Of a stretch of 64,000 bases of DNA, positions 39,844 through 48,741 are shown in pieces; positions within the stretch are counted from its first letter, which is position 1, and each line of letters opens with the position of its first letter. The notes under the pieces are model-generated. The model worked only from the letters and a program-made list of their open reading frames with translations. It was not told the origin of the DNA and ran no database searches. A program made the translations under genes and the position numbers. Source of the DNA: Naasia aerilata (GTDB lineage Bacteria; Actinomycetota; Actinomycetes; Actinomycetales; Microbacteriaceae); assembly GCF_030296595.1 (NCBI RefSeq), contig NZ_AP027731.1, positions 806,001 to 870,000 on the forward strand, in the 5' to 3' direction.

Positions 39844-40907
39844 ATTCCGTTGTTCTCCTGGTCGCTTGAGTCGGTGGATCGGGCGGCGGTCAGCGGATCT
39901 GCACCCTCTGCCGTGACGAGGACCGTGTCGGTGAGGACGCTGCGGACCCCGGCGACATCGATGACCTCGATCACGACCGCACCCACTTCGCCCGCCGCGG
40001 GAGCGTCGGCCACCGGCTGCAGCTCGCCGCCCGTGGCGAAGTCGGCCTGGTTGATCCAGCGGATCGAGGTGACGGACCCCTCGGGCAGTGCTTGCAGGGC
40101 GATGGTCGCCGCCGCCTCGGCCGCGGAGAACGCGGCGCCGGCCCGGACCTCCACGAAGGCGGCGCGCTGAGCGTCCGCGAGCAGAGGCAGCCACGGCTCG
40201 TCGCCGAACGTCCGGCCGGCGAGCAGCCAGCCGTGCCGGTACTCGCCGGCCACCTCCATCGTGACGTGGCCGCCGTCCTCGGCTCCCCGGACGAGTGCGT
40301 CGGCGAAGCCCGCGTGCCGGGTGACCCGGTCGACCGCGGCAAGGCGTTCGCGCATGCTGAGTCCCGCCACCGTGGCATCGGCGAGCGCCGCGCGGAGGGC
40401 GGCGACGCCGGCGCGGAGCAGCGCGACCTCGGCCTCCGAAGGCTGAGCGCGGACGTCGCGCACGAGGGAGCCGAGCGGCTTGACCGTCCAGTCGGGAACG
40501 GCGGCCTCGATCTCGGCGACGACCGCAGCCGGCCAGAGTGCCGCATCGATGACGCCGATCGTGCCGGCAGGCCGGCCCGCGACGTAGGACGCGACGAGCT
40601 TGCCGAACGACGGGCCGCTGCGGAGATCCTCGAGCATCGACGTGCGCTGCATCCAGGAGAAGACCCGCTTCGACAGCTTGGTGAGCAGGGTCGCCTCGCC
40701 CTCGGCGGGGATCGCGAGCACGCCCTCGTTCCAGTAGATGACGAGGTTCGTGAGGTAGCCGATGTCGTCTCCCCGCGACACGTCGTTGTAGACGATGCCG
40801 ACGTCCACGCCCTCGGCCTTCAGCCGCTGCTGGACCGTCGCGATCCTGTCCGCCCATTCCGACTCGGCGATCTCCGCCGGGTCGAGCACCACCAGACCGC
40901 GCTTCAC
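39840..40907 (-). CDS. M24-fold protein, probably inactive paralogue
   Basis: This 355-residue protein starts at the GTG at 40907 (VKRGLVVLDPAEIAESEWAD), overlapping the upstream M24 gene by 4 bases. The N-terminal half resembles the creatinase/prolidase N-domain (VGIVYNDVSRGDDIGYLTNL). The C-terminal half has the helical lead of the pita-bread domain (SEAEVALLRAGVAALRAAL) but no recognisable metal ligands. The paired layout with 40904-42081 suggests a heterodimer with one active and one structural subunit. Identification is by weak similarity and position. Confidence 0.65.
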   Translation of the reverse strand: MKRGLVVLDPAEIAESEWADRIATVQQRLKAEGVDVGIVYNDVSRGDDIGYLTNLVIYWNEGVLAIPAEGEATLLTKLSKRVFSWMQRTSMLEDLRSGPSFGKLVASYVAGRPAGTIGVIDAALWPAAVVAEIEAAVPDWTVKPLGSLVRDVRAQPSEAEVALLRAGVAALRAALADATVAGLSMRERLAAVDRVTRHAGFADALVRGAEDGGHVTMEVAGEYRHGWLLAGRTFGDEPWLPLLADAQRAAFVEVRAGAAFSAAEAAATIALQALPEGSVTSIRWINQADFATGGELQPVADAPAAGEVGAVVIEVIDVAGVRSVLTDTVLVTAEGADPLTAARSTDSSDQENNGI

Positions 40908-42081
40908 GAGCGGCTCCCTTCGTCGGAGGAGAACAGCCGGCGCTCGGTGGAGACGAGCCGCTCGCTCCCCGTCGCGGTGACCACGACCTGGTCGCCGAAC
41001 ACGTGGTAGCCCGCGATCGGCGTGTAGGTGTTGGGGTGGATGATGAAGGTCGCGCCCTCGGGGAAGACCGTGTGGTTCCCCTCGATGATGGGGACCTCGT
41101 CGAGGTGCAGCCCGACGCCGTGGCCGCGCACGCGCGTCCACTGATCCGAGCAGTACTCCCCCAGCCCGTACTTGCGGAACACGTCGTTCTCGGCGACCGC
41201 GATCTCGTGGGCGGTGACTCCGGGCTTCACGACGGCCACTCCCGCCTCGGCCGCCTCGAGGAAGAGCTCGGCCGATCGACGCTGCTCCGGGGAAGGCTCG
41301 CCCACAACGGCGGAGCGACAGATCTGCAGCCAGTACCCCCGGTCTGCGGAGTGAGCTCGGTGCGGACGAGGTCGCCCTCCTGGAGGAGCCGGCGGCTGGG
41401 CGGCGTCATGCCGAGCACCTCGTCCCTGCCGGAGGCGATGAGCATGAAGTTGTCCTCGGCCCCGAGCCGCTTGATCTCGCTCTCGACCTCCGCGACGATG
41501 TCGTACTCGGTGATGCCGGGCTCGAGGACCTCCACGAAGGTGCGCCACGCGGCGTCCGAGACCTTCGCGGCCTGGCGCATCCGGTTCAGCTCCCACTCGC
41601 TCTTGACCATCCGAGCCGCATCGAAGAGCTTGCTCGCCGACACGAGCTCGACTCCGGGGAGCCCCTCTCGCAGGGCGCCGTCGAATACGGTGGGGAGCAG
41701 CTCGAGGTGACCGACCCCGATCCGCTGGGCGCCCAGCGCGCGGACCTCGTCGACCAGGGGGCGGAGGTCCGCCACCGAGACGAGCTCGGCTCCGCGGACC
41801 CACCCCCGGCGCCGCAGGGGCACGAGGTCGGCGAGACGCGTGGTGAACGCGACCGCCTCGCCGTCGAGCGGCAGGAGCACGAACGCGCCGGCGCCGCCCA
41901 CCGAGGTGTCGGTGAGGTAGCGGACGTTCTCCCGGCGCCAGGCCGGGGCGTAGGCGATCAGGGCGTCCAGCCCGCTCTCCGCCATGGCGGCGCGCAGCTT
42001 CGTGTGCCGGAGTCCGAGCTCCTCCGCGTCGTCGGCGGCCGTGGGGCCCGCCGCCGCACGGACGATGTCGATGAGGGTCAC
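40904..42081 (-). CDS. M24-family hydrolase with altered metal site, frameshifted
   Basis: This creatinase/prolidase-fold protein has the N-domain (LDALIAYAPAWRRENVRYLT) and the pita-bread domain. Usual ligands Asp, Asp, His, Glu, Glu appear changed: GDLVRTELTPQ has Glu and YWLQICRSAVVG has Gln at the Asp positions, His is kept in RGHGVGLHLDEVP, and FIIHPNTYTP and FGDQVVVT replace the two Glu. That resembles metal-free members such as creatinase, which cleave C-N bonds. One base is missing near 41336-41342 (G run). Corrected length is about 393 residues. It overlaps both neighbours by 4 bases. Confidence 0.82.
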
Positions 42082-42878
42082 CTGGTCATCTCCTTCTCGA
42101 GCCGGACCTGCTCCTCCATGCGCATGAAGTCCTCGGTGACCGACTTCTCCAGCTCGAAGAGCAGATCGTCCTCGGGCTTGCGCGGATGCGGAACGGTGAC
42201 GGGCAGATCAAGGTAGGTGCGCGCCGGGCGGTCCGTGATCACGAGCAGCCGTGAGGACAGGAACACCGCTTCGCGGATGTTGTGCGTGACGAAGAGGATC
42301 GTCTTCCCCGTCTCGGCCCAGATCCGCACGAACTCCTGCCGCAGACGGCGAGCGGAGAACTCGTCGAGCGCCGAGAACGGCTCGTCGGCGAGCAGCAGAT
42401 CCGGTTCGATCGCGAGGCCCCGGGCGAGGGAGACGCGCTGCTGCATGCCGCCGGACAGCTGGAGCGGGTAGTAGTCGGCGAACTCGGCGAGGCCCACGAG
42501 GGCGAGGTACCGGCGGACCCGATCGTCGATCTCGTCCTTGGGCAGACCCATCTCCTGCAGCGGCAGGGCCACGTTGTTGCGAACGGTCCGCCACGCGAGA
42601 AGGCGGGGCTGCTGGAAGACGACGCCGATCTTCACGTCGGAGCGTGTTCTCGTGCTCACCTTCCTGCCGGCGAGCCGCACCTCCCCGGTCGTCGCGTCGT
42701 CCAGCCCGTTGATGATGTTGAGCAGCGTCGACTTGCCGCAGCCGGAGGGACCGAGGATCGAGAGCAGGGCCCCCTCCTCGACGTGCACGTCGAGGTCGCC
42801 GAGAACGTTGAGCGGACGGTCGCCGCGCCTCGGGAACTCCTTGTGGAGGTGATCGATGGACAGGTAGGACTCGGTCAT
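42078..42878 (-). CDS. ABC transporter ATP-binding protein (SsuB/TauB family)
   Basis: This 266-residue ATPase has Walker A GPSGCGKST, Q-loop FQQPRLLAWRT, signature LSGGMQQRVSLARGLA, Walker [13 protein letters not shown] and the H-loop histidine in VTHNIREAV. The subgroup serves nitrate, sulfonate, taurine, pyrimidine-precursor and similar importers. It lies 2 bases after the permease gene and forms a complete importer with the lipoprotein at 44419-45492. Confidence 0.94.
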   Translation of the reverse strand: MTESYLSIDHLHKEFPRRGDRPLNVLGDLDVHVEEGALLSILGPSGCGKSTLLNIINGLDDATTGEVRLAGRKVSTRTRSDVKIGVVFQQPRLLAWRTVRNNVALPLQEMGLPKDEIDDRVRRYLALVGLAEFADYYPLQLSGGMQQRVSLARGLAIEPDLLLADEPFSALDEFSARRLRQEFVRIWAETGKTILFVTHNIREAVFLSSRLLVITDRPARTYLDLPVTVPHPRKPEDDLLFELEKSVTEDFMRMEEQVRLEKEMTR

Positions 42879-42880
42879 GA

Positions 42881-43722
42881 TCACGCAGCCCCTCTCTGGA
42901 TCTGGGCTGCCGGGCGCCAGCGGGTGAGGCGGTTCTCCAGCGGCTTGAGGATGGCGAACTCGATGATGAGGAGGGTGATGGTGAACAGCAGCGTCCAGGC
43001 GAGCACCTGGATCATGCTGAAGTTGCCGAACCAGTAGCTGAGCATGTAGCCGACGCCGCTCGAGAGCCCGATCAGCTCCACGATCGTCACGATCTTCCAG
43101 GCGATGCCGAGGCCGTAGCGGAGCGCGGCCAGGATGTACGGGATGAGCTGCGGGACCACGATCTTCAGCAGGACGGTGGCCTTGCCGAAGCGGAACGCCT
43201 TGCCCATGTGGATCAGGTCCCGGTCGATCGCCTTCGTTCCCTGCCAGATGTTGATGGCGATCGGCGGCGCCGAGCCCACCGCGATGGCGACGATGGCGGC
43301 CGTGTCGTTGAGGCCGAACCAGAGGATGCAGAGGATCCCGTAGACGAGGGCGGGGATCGTGAAGAGCACGAGCACCCACGTGTCGAGCAGGTCTTCGCCG
43401 ATCTTGGTGAGGCCCATGGTCAGGCCGATGATCATGCCGACCGCGACGCCGGCGATCATCCCGACGACCACGCGGAACATGGTCACGCCGAGCTGGGAGT
43501 ACGTTTCCGGCTGCGTGAGGTTCTGGCCCAGCTGCGCGAAGACCGCGATGGGGCTCGGCAGGATCGTCGGCTTCATGAAGAGCGAGACGATCTGCCAGAG
43601 CACCAGCAGGGCGAGCACGGAGAGCGTGCGGCGCCACACCCCGCGGAAGACCCGGGCGCGATGCTCCTCGCTATCGAAGCGGTGTCGAACACCACCTCGC
43701 TTTCCAATGCTGCAGTACTCAC
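42881..43722 (-). CDS. ABC transporter permease (SsuC/TauC family), start uncertain
   Basis: The hydrophobic protein has about six membrane helices and the ATPase-contact loop, here GKATVLLKIVVPQLIPYILA. A GTG at 43639 gives 252 residues but has a poor ribosome site. A GTG at 43722 follows AAAGGTGGAG and opens VSTAALESEVVFDTAS in another frame; one missing base around 43640-43680 would join the two and give about 280 residues, nearer the family norm. The upstream start is preferred because of the strong ribosome site and many similar deletions nearby. Confidence 0.87.
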
Positions 43723-43792
43723 GCGCTCCACCTTTCGTCTTTGAATTCCCGTGCCACCGTTGGCGCGGGGGTGAGCTCTGGGCCGGCTGGGC

Positions 43793-43870
43793 TCAGGCGT
43801 CGCTGTCGATGTGCTGGCTGAAGTAGATGGTCGCCCGCTCGTAGACCTGCGCCAGAGTGGCCGCCGTCAC
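43793..43870 (-). CDS. Possible 25-residue ORF coupled to marR
   Basis: A GTG at 43870 overlaps the marR stop by 4 bases (GTGA) and encodes VTAATLAQVYERATIYFSQ plus HIDSDA before a stop at 43793. It looks like an amphipathic helix. The overlap style matches every other junction of this operon, so it may be translated, or be the start of a gene cut by another lost base. No homology is recognised. Confidence 0.35.
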   Translation of the reverse strand: MTAATLAQVYERATIYFSQHIDSDA

Positions 43871-44271
43871 CGCTCGATCGGCCGACGGCACTCCTCGATG
43901 AGGTAGCCGAGGAAGTCCTGCAGAGCGGCATCCGCCGACGCCACGGCCGCTCGACCGGCATCCGTGATGCCGAGGACCACCGCGCGGCGATCCTGCGGGC
44001 TCGGTGTCGTGGTCATCAGTCCCCGGCGGACGAGCCCGTCCACGTTCTCCGACACGGTGGGCAGTGTGAGGTTGCCGCGCGCCGCGAGCTGGCTGAGCGA
44101 GGTGAACCCCTCCGCGATCCTCGAGAGGGTGCGGTACTGCCGGAAGGTCAGGCGGGGATCCAGCGATCCGAGGATCGCATTGTGGAGCCGGCTGAGCCGG
44201 GCCGGCACCGCGAGCAGGAGCTCGAGGATGTCGGTGTCGACCTTGTCCGCCGCCGCCGTGTCAGTGCTCAT
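43867..44271 (-). CDS. MarR-family transcriptional regulator
   Basis: This 134-residue winged helix protein has the recognition region GNLTLPTVSENVDGLVRRGL followed by the wing, TTTPSPQDRRAVVLGITDAG, typical of MarR repressors that respond to small aromatic or carboxylate ligands. It is first in the long minus-strand operon. Its promoter contains two copies of AAGGGnnCCTAA, one in the -35/-10 spacer and one just after the -10, which predicts autorepression. Confidence 0.92.
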   Translation of the reverse strand: MSTDTAAADKVDTDILELLLAVPARLSRLHNAILGSLDPRLTFRQYRTLSRIAEGFTSLSQLAARGNLTLPTVSENVDGLVRRGLMTTTPSPQDRRAVVLGITDAGRAAVASADAALQDFLGYLIEECRRPIER

Positions 44272-44316
44272 GTGATCCTCGTCCCCTTGTTTCCTGCGGT
44301 ACGGCCCCGAGTAAGT

Positions 44317-44359
44317 AAGGGCACCTAAGTACTATAGGTAAGGGACCCTAACTACACAA
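44317..44359 (-). promoter_or_regulatory. marR promoter with two MarR-box candidates
   Basis: Read on the minus strand: -35 TTGTGT (44354-44359), a 17-base spacer, -10 TATAGT (44331-44336). Two copies of AAGGGnnCCTAA lie at 44317-44328 and 44340-44351: one fills the spacer, the other begins 2 bases after the -10. Occupation of either would block RNA polymerase. Confidence 0.7.
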
Positions 44360-44369
44360 GGGCTGCCGC

Positions 44370-44405
44370 GGTGCGCTCCGCTGCTGGTCGAGCGCGGAGC
44401 GCACC
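44370..44405 (-). terminator. 12-bp hairpin after the substrate-binding protein gene
   Basis: GGTGCGCTCCGC (44370-44381) pairs perfectly with GCGGAGCGCACC (44394-44405). It lies 13 bases past the lipoprotein stop and just upstream of the marR promoter, so it probably stops read-through. The right arm region GTCGAGCGCGGAGCGCACC matches the 19-bp repeat unit of this block at 16 of 19 positions. Confidence 0.6.
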
Positions 44406-44418
44406 ACGGGCGTGCGCC

Positions 44419-45492
44419 TCAGTCCTCGAACGCGGGATAGTCGAGCGAGAAGAGCTTCGGGTCGACCTCCTTGGGGAACGCCGGGTCGAGGTAGGGGGTG
44501 AGGGTCGACACGAGCTTCTTCATGCCATCGACCTGCTCCTTGCCCCAGTCGGTGACGAACGAGTCGCCGTAGAGGTCCTGGAAGGACTTGGCCGCCGCCT
44601 CAGGCTGACCCACCGCCTCGGCGTAGGTCTCCCAGATCTTCGGGTCCTTCTCGATGTCGAGGACGGCGTCGCGGATCGCGCTCGCATACGCGCGCACCTC
44701 GCCGCAGTGCTCAGTGGCGTAGGACTCCGTCGTCACCGGCCCGAGGTACAGCGCCTGGAACCCGAACTCGTCCGGGAAGTCGGTGGCCAGGTCGACGATC
44801 TGCCGGTACTTGCCCTCGTACTTCTGCACGGCGGTCGCGTCGACGCCGAGGATGACGGCGTCGAGCGAGCCCTGATCGAGCAGCCCGAGCAGAGCGGCGT
44901 CCGGCGCGACGTGCACCTCGCCGTTGACGTCCTTCAGCATGTTGAAGTCGTACGCGCTCTGCGCATAGGCCTGCATGATGGACGTGATCGCCCCGTTCAG
45001 CGCGGTGAACGATCCGACGTTCTTGCCTTTGAGGTCGCCGATGTCCTTGATCGGCGAGTCCTTCTTGACGAACATGCCGTTGCCCGGCGTGGACAGAGCT
45101 CCGATCATGATGACGTCGGCGCCGGTCGAGCGCGCCTGCACCATGGTGGTGAGGCCGCCGAAGCCGAGGTTCACGGCCTTCTGGACGATGGCCTGGGCCG
45201 TGGCCGGCGGGTTCTGGAACGCCTGGACCTGCAGGTCGAGGTTGTACTTCGTGTCGAAGCCGCCGTCCTTCACGTGCTTGATCACGAGGTCCTGAGCGCC
45301 GGGGTTGGTCGCCACCGTCGCGGTGGTCATCGAGCTGGGCATCGGGCAGCCGGTGTCGGACGAGCCCGCGGCGGCCGTCGTCGCGGCCGGGCTCGGCGCG
45401 GCTTCCGAACCGCCCCCGCCCGCGCAGCCGGCCAGGACGAGCGCGGCAGCGGCGAACCCCGCCGCCGCCGTGATGCTTCTTCTCTTGTGCAT
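44419..45492 (-). CDS. ABC transporter substrate-binding lipoprotein (SsuA/NMT1-like)
   Basis: This 357-residue lipoprotein starts MHKRRSITAAAGFAAAALVL with the lipobox LAGC, so it is anchored outside the membrane. A Ser/Ala/Thr linker precedes a two-lobed binding domain; IKDIGDLKGKNVGSF and LLDQGSLDAVILG are typical of nitrate/sulfonate/taurine-type binding proteins. It is transcribed separately from the permease and ATPase, from a promoter carrying the same MarR-box. The ligand is unknown. Confidence 0.9.
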   Translation of the reverse strand: MHKRRSITAAAGFAAAALVLAGCAGGGGSEAAPSPAATTAAAGSSDTGCPMPSSMTTATVATNPGAQDLVIKHVKDGGFDTKYNLDLQVQAFQNPPATAQAIVQKAVNLGFGGLTTMVQARSTGADVIMIGALSTPGNGMFVKKDSPIKDIGDLKGKNVGSFTALNGAITSIMQAYAQSAYDFNMLKDVNGEVHVAPDAALLGLLDQGSLDAVILGVDATAVQKYEGKYRQIVDLATDFPDEFGFQALYLGPVTTESYATEHCGEVRAYASAIRDAVLDIEKDPKIWETYAEAVGQPEAAAKSFQDLYGDSFVTDWGKEQVDGMKKLVSTLTPYLDPAFPKEVDPKLFSLDYPAFED

Positions 45493-45606
45493 GTCGGTCC
45501 AATCTCGGTGAGGAAGACGGACCGTCGCGACGATGCGGCGATCCGTGCGCGCTTGCAGCCAGCCGCGCGCGGGCGGCGGTTCCCAGGGCCAACGACTCTG
45601 CTGTTC

Positions 45607-45640
45607 AGGGAACCTAAGTATCTGTGACCCATAAAGTAAG
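45607..45640 (-). promoter_or_regulatory. Substrate-binding protein promoter with MarR-box
   Basis: AGGGAACCTAA at 45607-45617 matches the box seen at marR. On the minus strand a TAGGTT -10 lies inside the box, with TTACTT 17 bases upstream. It is about 115 bases before the lipoprotein start, leaving a long leader with no other clear feature. Confidence 0.5.
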
Positions 45641-45704
45641 TACTCCGAAGTGATTGCCGTGTCAAGCAAGCGCTCCCGTGTTCGCAGCCTCGTCCTCGCG
45701 TCTC

Positions 45705-45756
45705 TTGCGCGCCTCGGGCTCCAGCCATTAGGTTCCCTAATCAAACGGGTCCCTAA
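45705..45756 (+). promoter_or_regulatory. SDR operon promoter with two MarR-boxes
   Basis: TTGCGC (45705-45710), an 18-base spacer and TAGGTT (45729-45734) form a plausible promoter. TTAGGTTCCCTAA (45728-45740) is the palindromic form of the box and covers the -10. A second, one-mismatch copy (ACGGGTCCCTAA) lies at 45745-45756. The SDR gene starts at 45814. Confidence 0.6.
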
Positions 45757-45813
45757 TAGTTGCCGGATGCGAACCGGCCGTGGCCCCTCGGCCGACACAG
45801 AGAGGTATCGGGC

Positions 45814-46548
45814 ATGACGAGCTCCTTCGACTTCACCGGCAAGGTGATCCTCATCACGGGCGGCGCGAGCGGCATCGGCGGTGCGACCGCGCGGGCAGCC
45901 GCGGAGGCGGGCGCCCGGGTCGCGGTGCTCGACGTGAACGACGAGCTCGGGGCGGAGATCGCCGCCGAGCACGAGAACATCTCTTTCCACAGAGTCGACG
46001 TGTCGGACCACGACGCCGTGCTCGAGGTGGTGGGCGGCATCGCCTCCGCGGAGGGCCGCATCGACGGGCTCGTGTGCTGCGCGATCGTCCAGCCGCTCAT
46101 CCCCGTCCTGGAGATGACGCCGCAGCAGCTGAAGAAGGTCCTGGCGATCAACGTCGAGGGCGTCTTCTGGGCCTGCAAGGCGGTCGCGCCGACGATGATG
46201 CGGCAGAACAGCGGATCGATCATCGTCTTCGTGTCCGGCACGGCAGACCTCGGCAAGCCGAACTCGTCGCCCTACACCGCCTCCAAGGGCGCGGTCGCCG
46301 GATTCGCGCACACGTTCGCCAAGGAGGTCCAGCCCTATGGCGTGCGGGTCAACATGCTGCGTCCCGGCATCATCGACACCCCTCAGTTCCGCGGGTCCAA
46401 CCCCAACGCGGACTTCGGCAAGATGGACAAGCCCTCGGACGTGGTCGGACCCGCGATGTTCCTGCTCTCGGACTTCGCCACCATGACCAACTCGATCGTC
46501 ACCCGCGAAGGCTCCCTGCCCCGCTCCCCCAAGGCCTACGAGGGATGA
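45814..46548 (+). CDS. Short-chain dehydrogenase/reductase
   Basis: This 244-residue classical SDR has the cofactor loop ITGGASGIGGATARA, an acidic residue after the second strand (VAVLDVND, favouring NAD), and the catalytic Tyr-Lys in SPYTASKGAVAG with serine in VFVSGTAD. The usual NNAG motif is replaced by CCAIVQP. The ATG at 45814 follows AGAGAGG. It probably oxidizes an alcohol intermediate. The C-terminus overlaps the RidA gene by 4 bases. Confidence 0.9.
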   Translation: MTSSFDFTGKVILITGGASGIGGATARAAAEAGARVAVLDVNDELGAEIAAEHENISFHRVDVSDHDAVLEVVGGIASAEGRIDGLVCCAIVQPLIPVLEMTPQQLKKVLAINVEGVFWACKAVAPTMMRQNSGSIIVFVSGTADLGKPNSSPYTASKGAVAGFAHTFAKEVQPYGVRVNMLRPGIIDTPQFRGSNPNADFGKMDKPSDVVGPAMFLLSDFATMTNSIVTREGSLPRSPKAYEG

Positions 46549-46958
46549 CCACCGGGCGGGCGACCGGTGCCGTCGCCATCGACGTGGACACGCTCAAGAT
46601 GCCCGCGCCGCTCACGCACGCGTTCGCGGTGCCGCCCGGCACCCGGCTCGTGTTCCTCAGCGGCCTCACCGCGAAGGACTCCGACGGGCGCACCGTCGGA
46701 GAAGGCGACGCCGAGGCTCAGGCCGACCACATCCTCACGGTGATCGGGGAGATCCTCGGCGCCGCCGGCGGCAGCATCGACGACGTCATCAAGCTCACCG
46801 TCTTCCTGCAGGACCGGAAGCACGCGCCGGACGTGGGAAGGGCACGGCGACGGCATTTCGCAACGGAGCCGCTGCCCGCATCCACGATGGTCGTCGCCCA
46901 GCTCATGTCCGACGACCAGCTGGTCGAGATCGAGGCGATCGCGGCGATCAGCGCCTGA
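46545..46958 (+). CDS. RidA/YjgF/UK114-family protein
   Basis: Family members hydrolyse reactive enamine/imine intermediates or act in amino-compound breakdown. GTRLVFLSGLTAKDSDGRTV, QADHILTVIGEILGAAGGSI and DDVIKLTVFLQD are typical. The usual catalytic arginine region (RxxxxVxxL) is here PASTMVVAQL without the arginine, so it is probably not a classical RidA deaminase. It has 137 residues and overlaps the SDR stop (ATGA). Its presence supports an amine- or imine-forming pathway. Confidence 0.87.
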   Translation: MTTGRATGAVAIDVDTLKMPAPLTHAFAVPPGTRLVFLSGLTAKDSDGRTVGEGDAEAQADHILTVIGEILGAAGGSIDDVIKLTVFLQDRKHAPDVGRARRRHFATEPLPASTMVVAQLMSDDQLVEIEAIAAISA

Positions 46959-46998
46959 CGCTCAGGGCCGCGCAGGACGTGACCGAAGGGAGGTGCGC

Positions 46999-48731
46999 AT
47001 GAGCACCGAGGAGACGGGCGCGGACGCGCTGCTCGCCGGGCTGCGAGACGCCGGGGTCGACGTGGTGTTCGCGAATCTGGGCAGCGACCATCCTGCGATC
47101 ATCGAGTCCCTGGCCCGGGACCGCGCGGCCGGAGTGGCCACGCCGTCGGTCGTGCTCGCTCCGCACGAGGCGAGCGCGCTGGCCGCCGCGCACGGCTACG
47201 CACTCGCGACGGGACGGCCCCAGGCCGTCTTCGTCCATGTCGACGTGGGCACGGCCAACCTCGGCGGGGCCGTGCACAACGCGGCCCGGTCGCAGGTGCC
47301 GGTCCTGATCTTCGCGGGGCTGACACCGTTCACCCTCGAGGGCGAGCTGGCCGGCACCCGCAACAGCTATCCGAACCATCTCCAGGACGTCCGGGACCAG
47401 CACGCGATCGTGCGCCCGTACACGAAATGGAGCTACGACCTCCGCACCGGGTCCAACGCCCGGCAGGTCGTGCTGCGCGGGCTCCAGCTCGCCGGCAGCG
47501 CCCCCAAAGGGCCCGTCTACCTGACGGCCGCCCGAGAGGTGCTCGCCGGGCGCACCCAGGGGCGCAGCGTCGACCCGGACTTGTGGCATCCGATCGATCC
47601 GGTGCCTCTGCCGGGCGACGCCGTGGACGAGATCCTCGACGCGATCGCCGGCGCCCGGTTCCCCGTCCTCGTCACCTCCGGCTTCGGACGGGATCCGGCC
47701 GGCGTCCCCGACCTGGTCGAGCTCGCAGACCTCCTCGGCCTGGGTGTGGCCCAGCCGATCGCCGCCGCCATGTCGTTCCCCGCCGACCACGAGCTGCACC
47801 TCGGCTACGCCGCCGACCCCCTGCTCGCCCGGGCGGACCTGATCCTCGTCGTCGACTGCGATGCGCCGTGGATGCCCGCGCTCGCCCGGCCGCGGGGGAG
47901 GCGGCGGTCTACGTCCTCGACACCGATCCCCTGAAGGAGGGCATGCCCCTCTGGTATCTCGAGGCGCGACGGTTCCTTCGCGCCGACTCGGGGCACGCGG
48001 TGCGGCAGCTGCTCGAGGCCGCTCAGGCGCGGCCGGACCGCGGCGACGTCGACGGGCGGCGGGCCGCGATCGCCGCGGTGCACGACGAGCAGCGATCGGC
48101 CTGGGCCGCCGAGCGGGATGCCGACCGCCTGACGCCCTCCACGGTCGCCGCGGCCCTCGCGGACCTCGTCGACGACGACACGATCCTCCTCAACGAGGCC
48201 ATCAGCAACGCCGCCACGGTGTTCCGGCACTTTCCGCGCACCCGGCCCGGCACGCTCTTCTCGAGCGGGGGCTCGTCCCTCGGCTGGTACGGCGGCGCGG
48301 CGGTGGGCATCAAGCTGGCTCGGCCGGAGGCGGAGGTCGTCGCGATCGTCGGCGACGGCTCGTACCACCTCAGCGAGCCGGCCTCCACCTACTGGATGGC
48401 GGCCCGGTACGGCACGCCTTTCGTCACGGTCGTCCTCGACAACGGGGGCTGGAACGCCACGAAGCAGAACGTGCTCCGGCAGCACGCCGGCGGGACGGCG
48501 GCGGAGACCGACCGCTACTGGGTGAGCCTCGGGCAGTCCGCCGACCTGGCAGGCGTCGCGGCAGCGGCGGGCGCCGCGTACGCCTGCACCGTCACCGAGT
48601 GGGAGGAGCTCGATGCGGCCCTGCGCGGCGCCCTCGCGGCAGCCCGAGACGGCGTGAGCGCCGTCGTGCGGGTCGTGCTCGACCCGATCTCGGGTGAGCC
48701 GGCCGACTGGGGCTCGGCTGGGCGTCCGTGA
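46999..48731 (+). CDS. Thiamine diphosphate-dependent enzyme (acetolactate synthase/decarboxylase superfamily), frameshifted
   Basis: The N-terminal Pyr domain has the cofactor-activating glutamate in APHEASALAAAHGYALATG. The PP domain has the ThDP motif IVGDGSYHLSEPASTYW to VLDNGGWN. The start is the ATG at 46999, 5 bases after GGGAGG. A missing base at about 47886-47897 breaks the middle domain; restored, it reads GEAAVYVLDTDPLKEGMPLW. Corrected length is about 577 residues, normal. It may decarboxylate a 2-keto acid or cleave a C-C bond after the dehydratase steps. The exact reaction is unknown. Confidence 0.88.
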
Positions 48732-48741
48732 CCCGCATCCC

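Noticed and set aside
38764-42881. An ectoine degradation operon
   Set aside because: The M24 plus cyclodeaminase pair is suggestive, but there is no DoeB deacetylase, EutB, transaminase or semialdehyde dehydrogenase, and the dehydratases and ThDP enzyme do not belong to that route.
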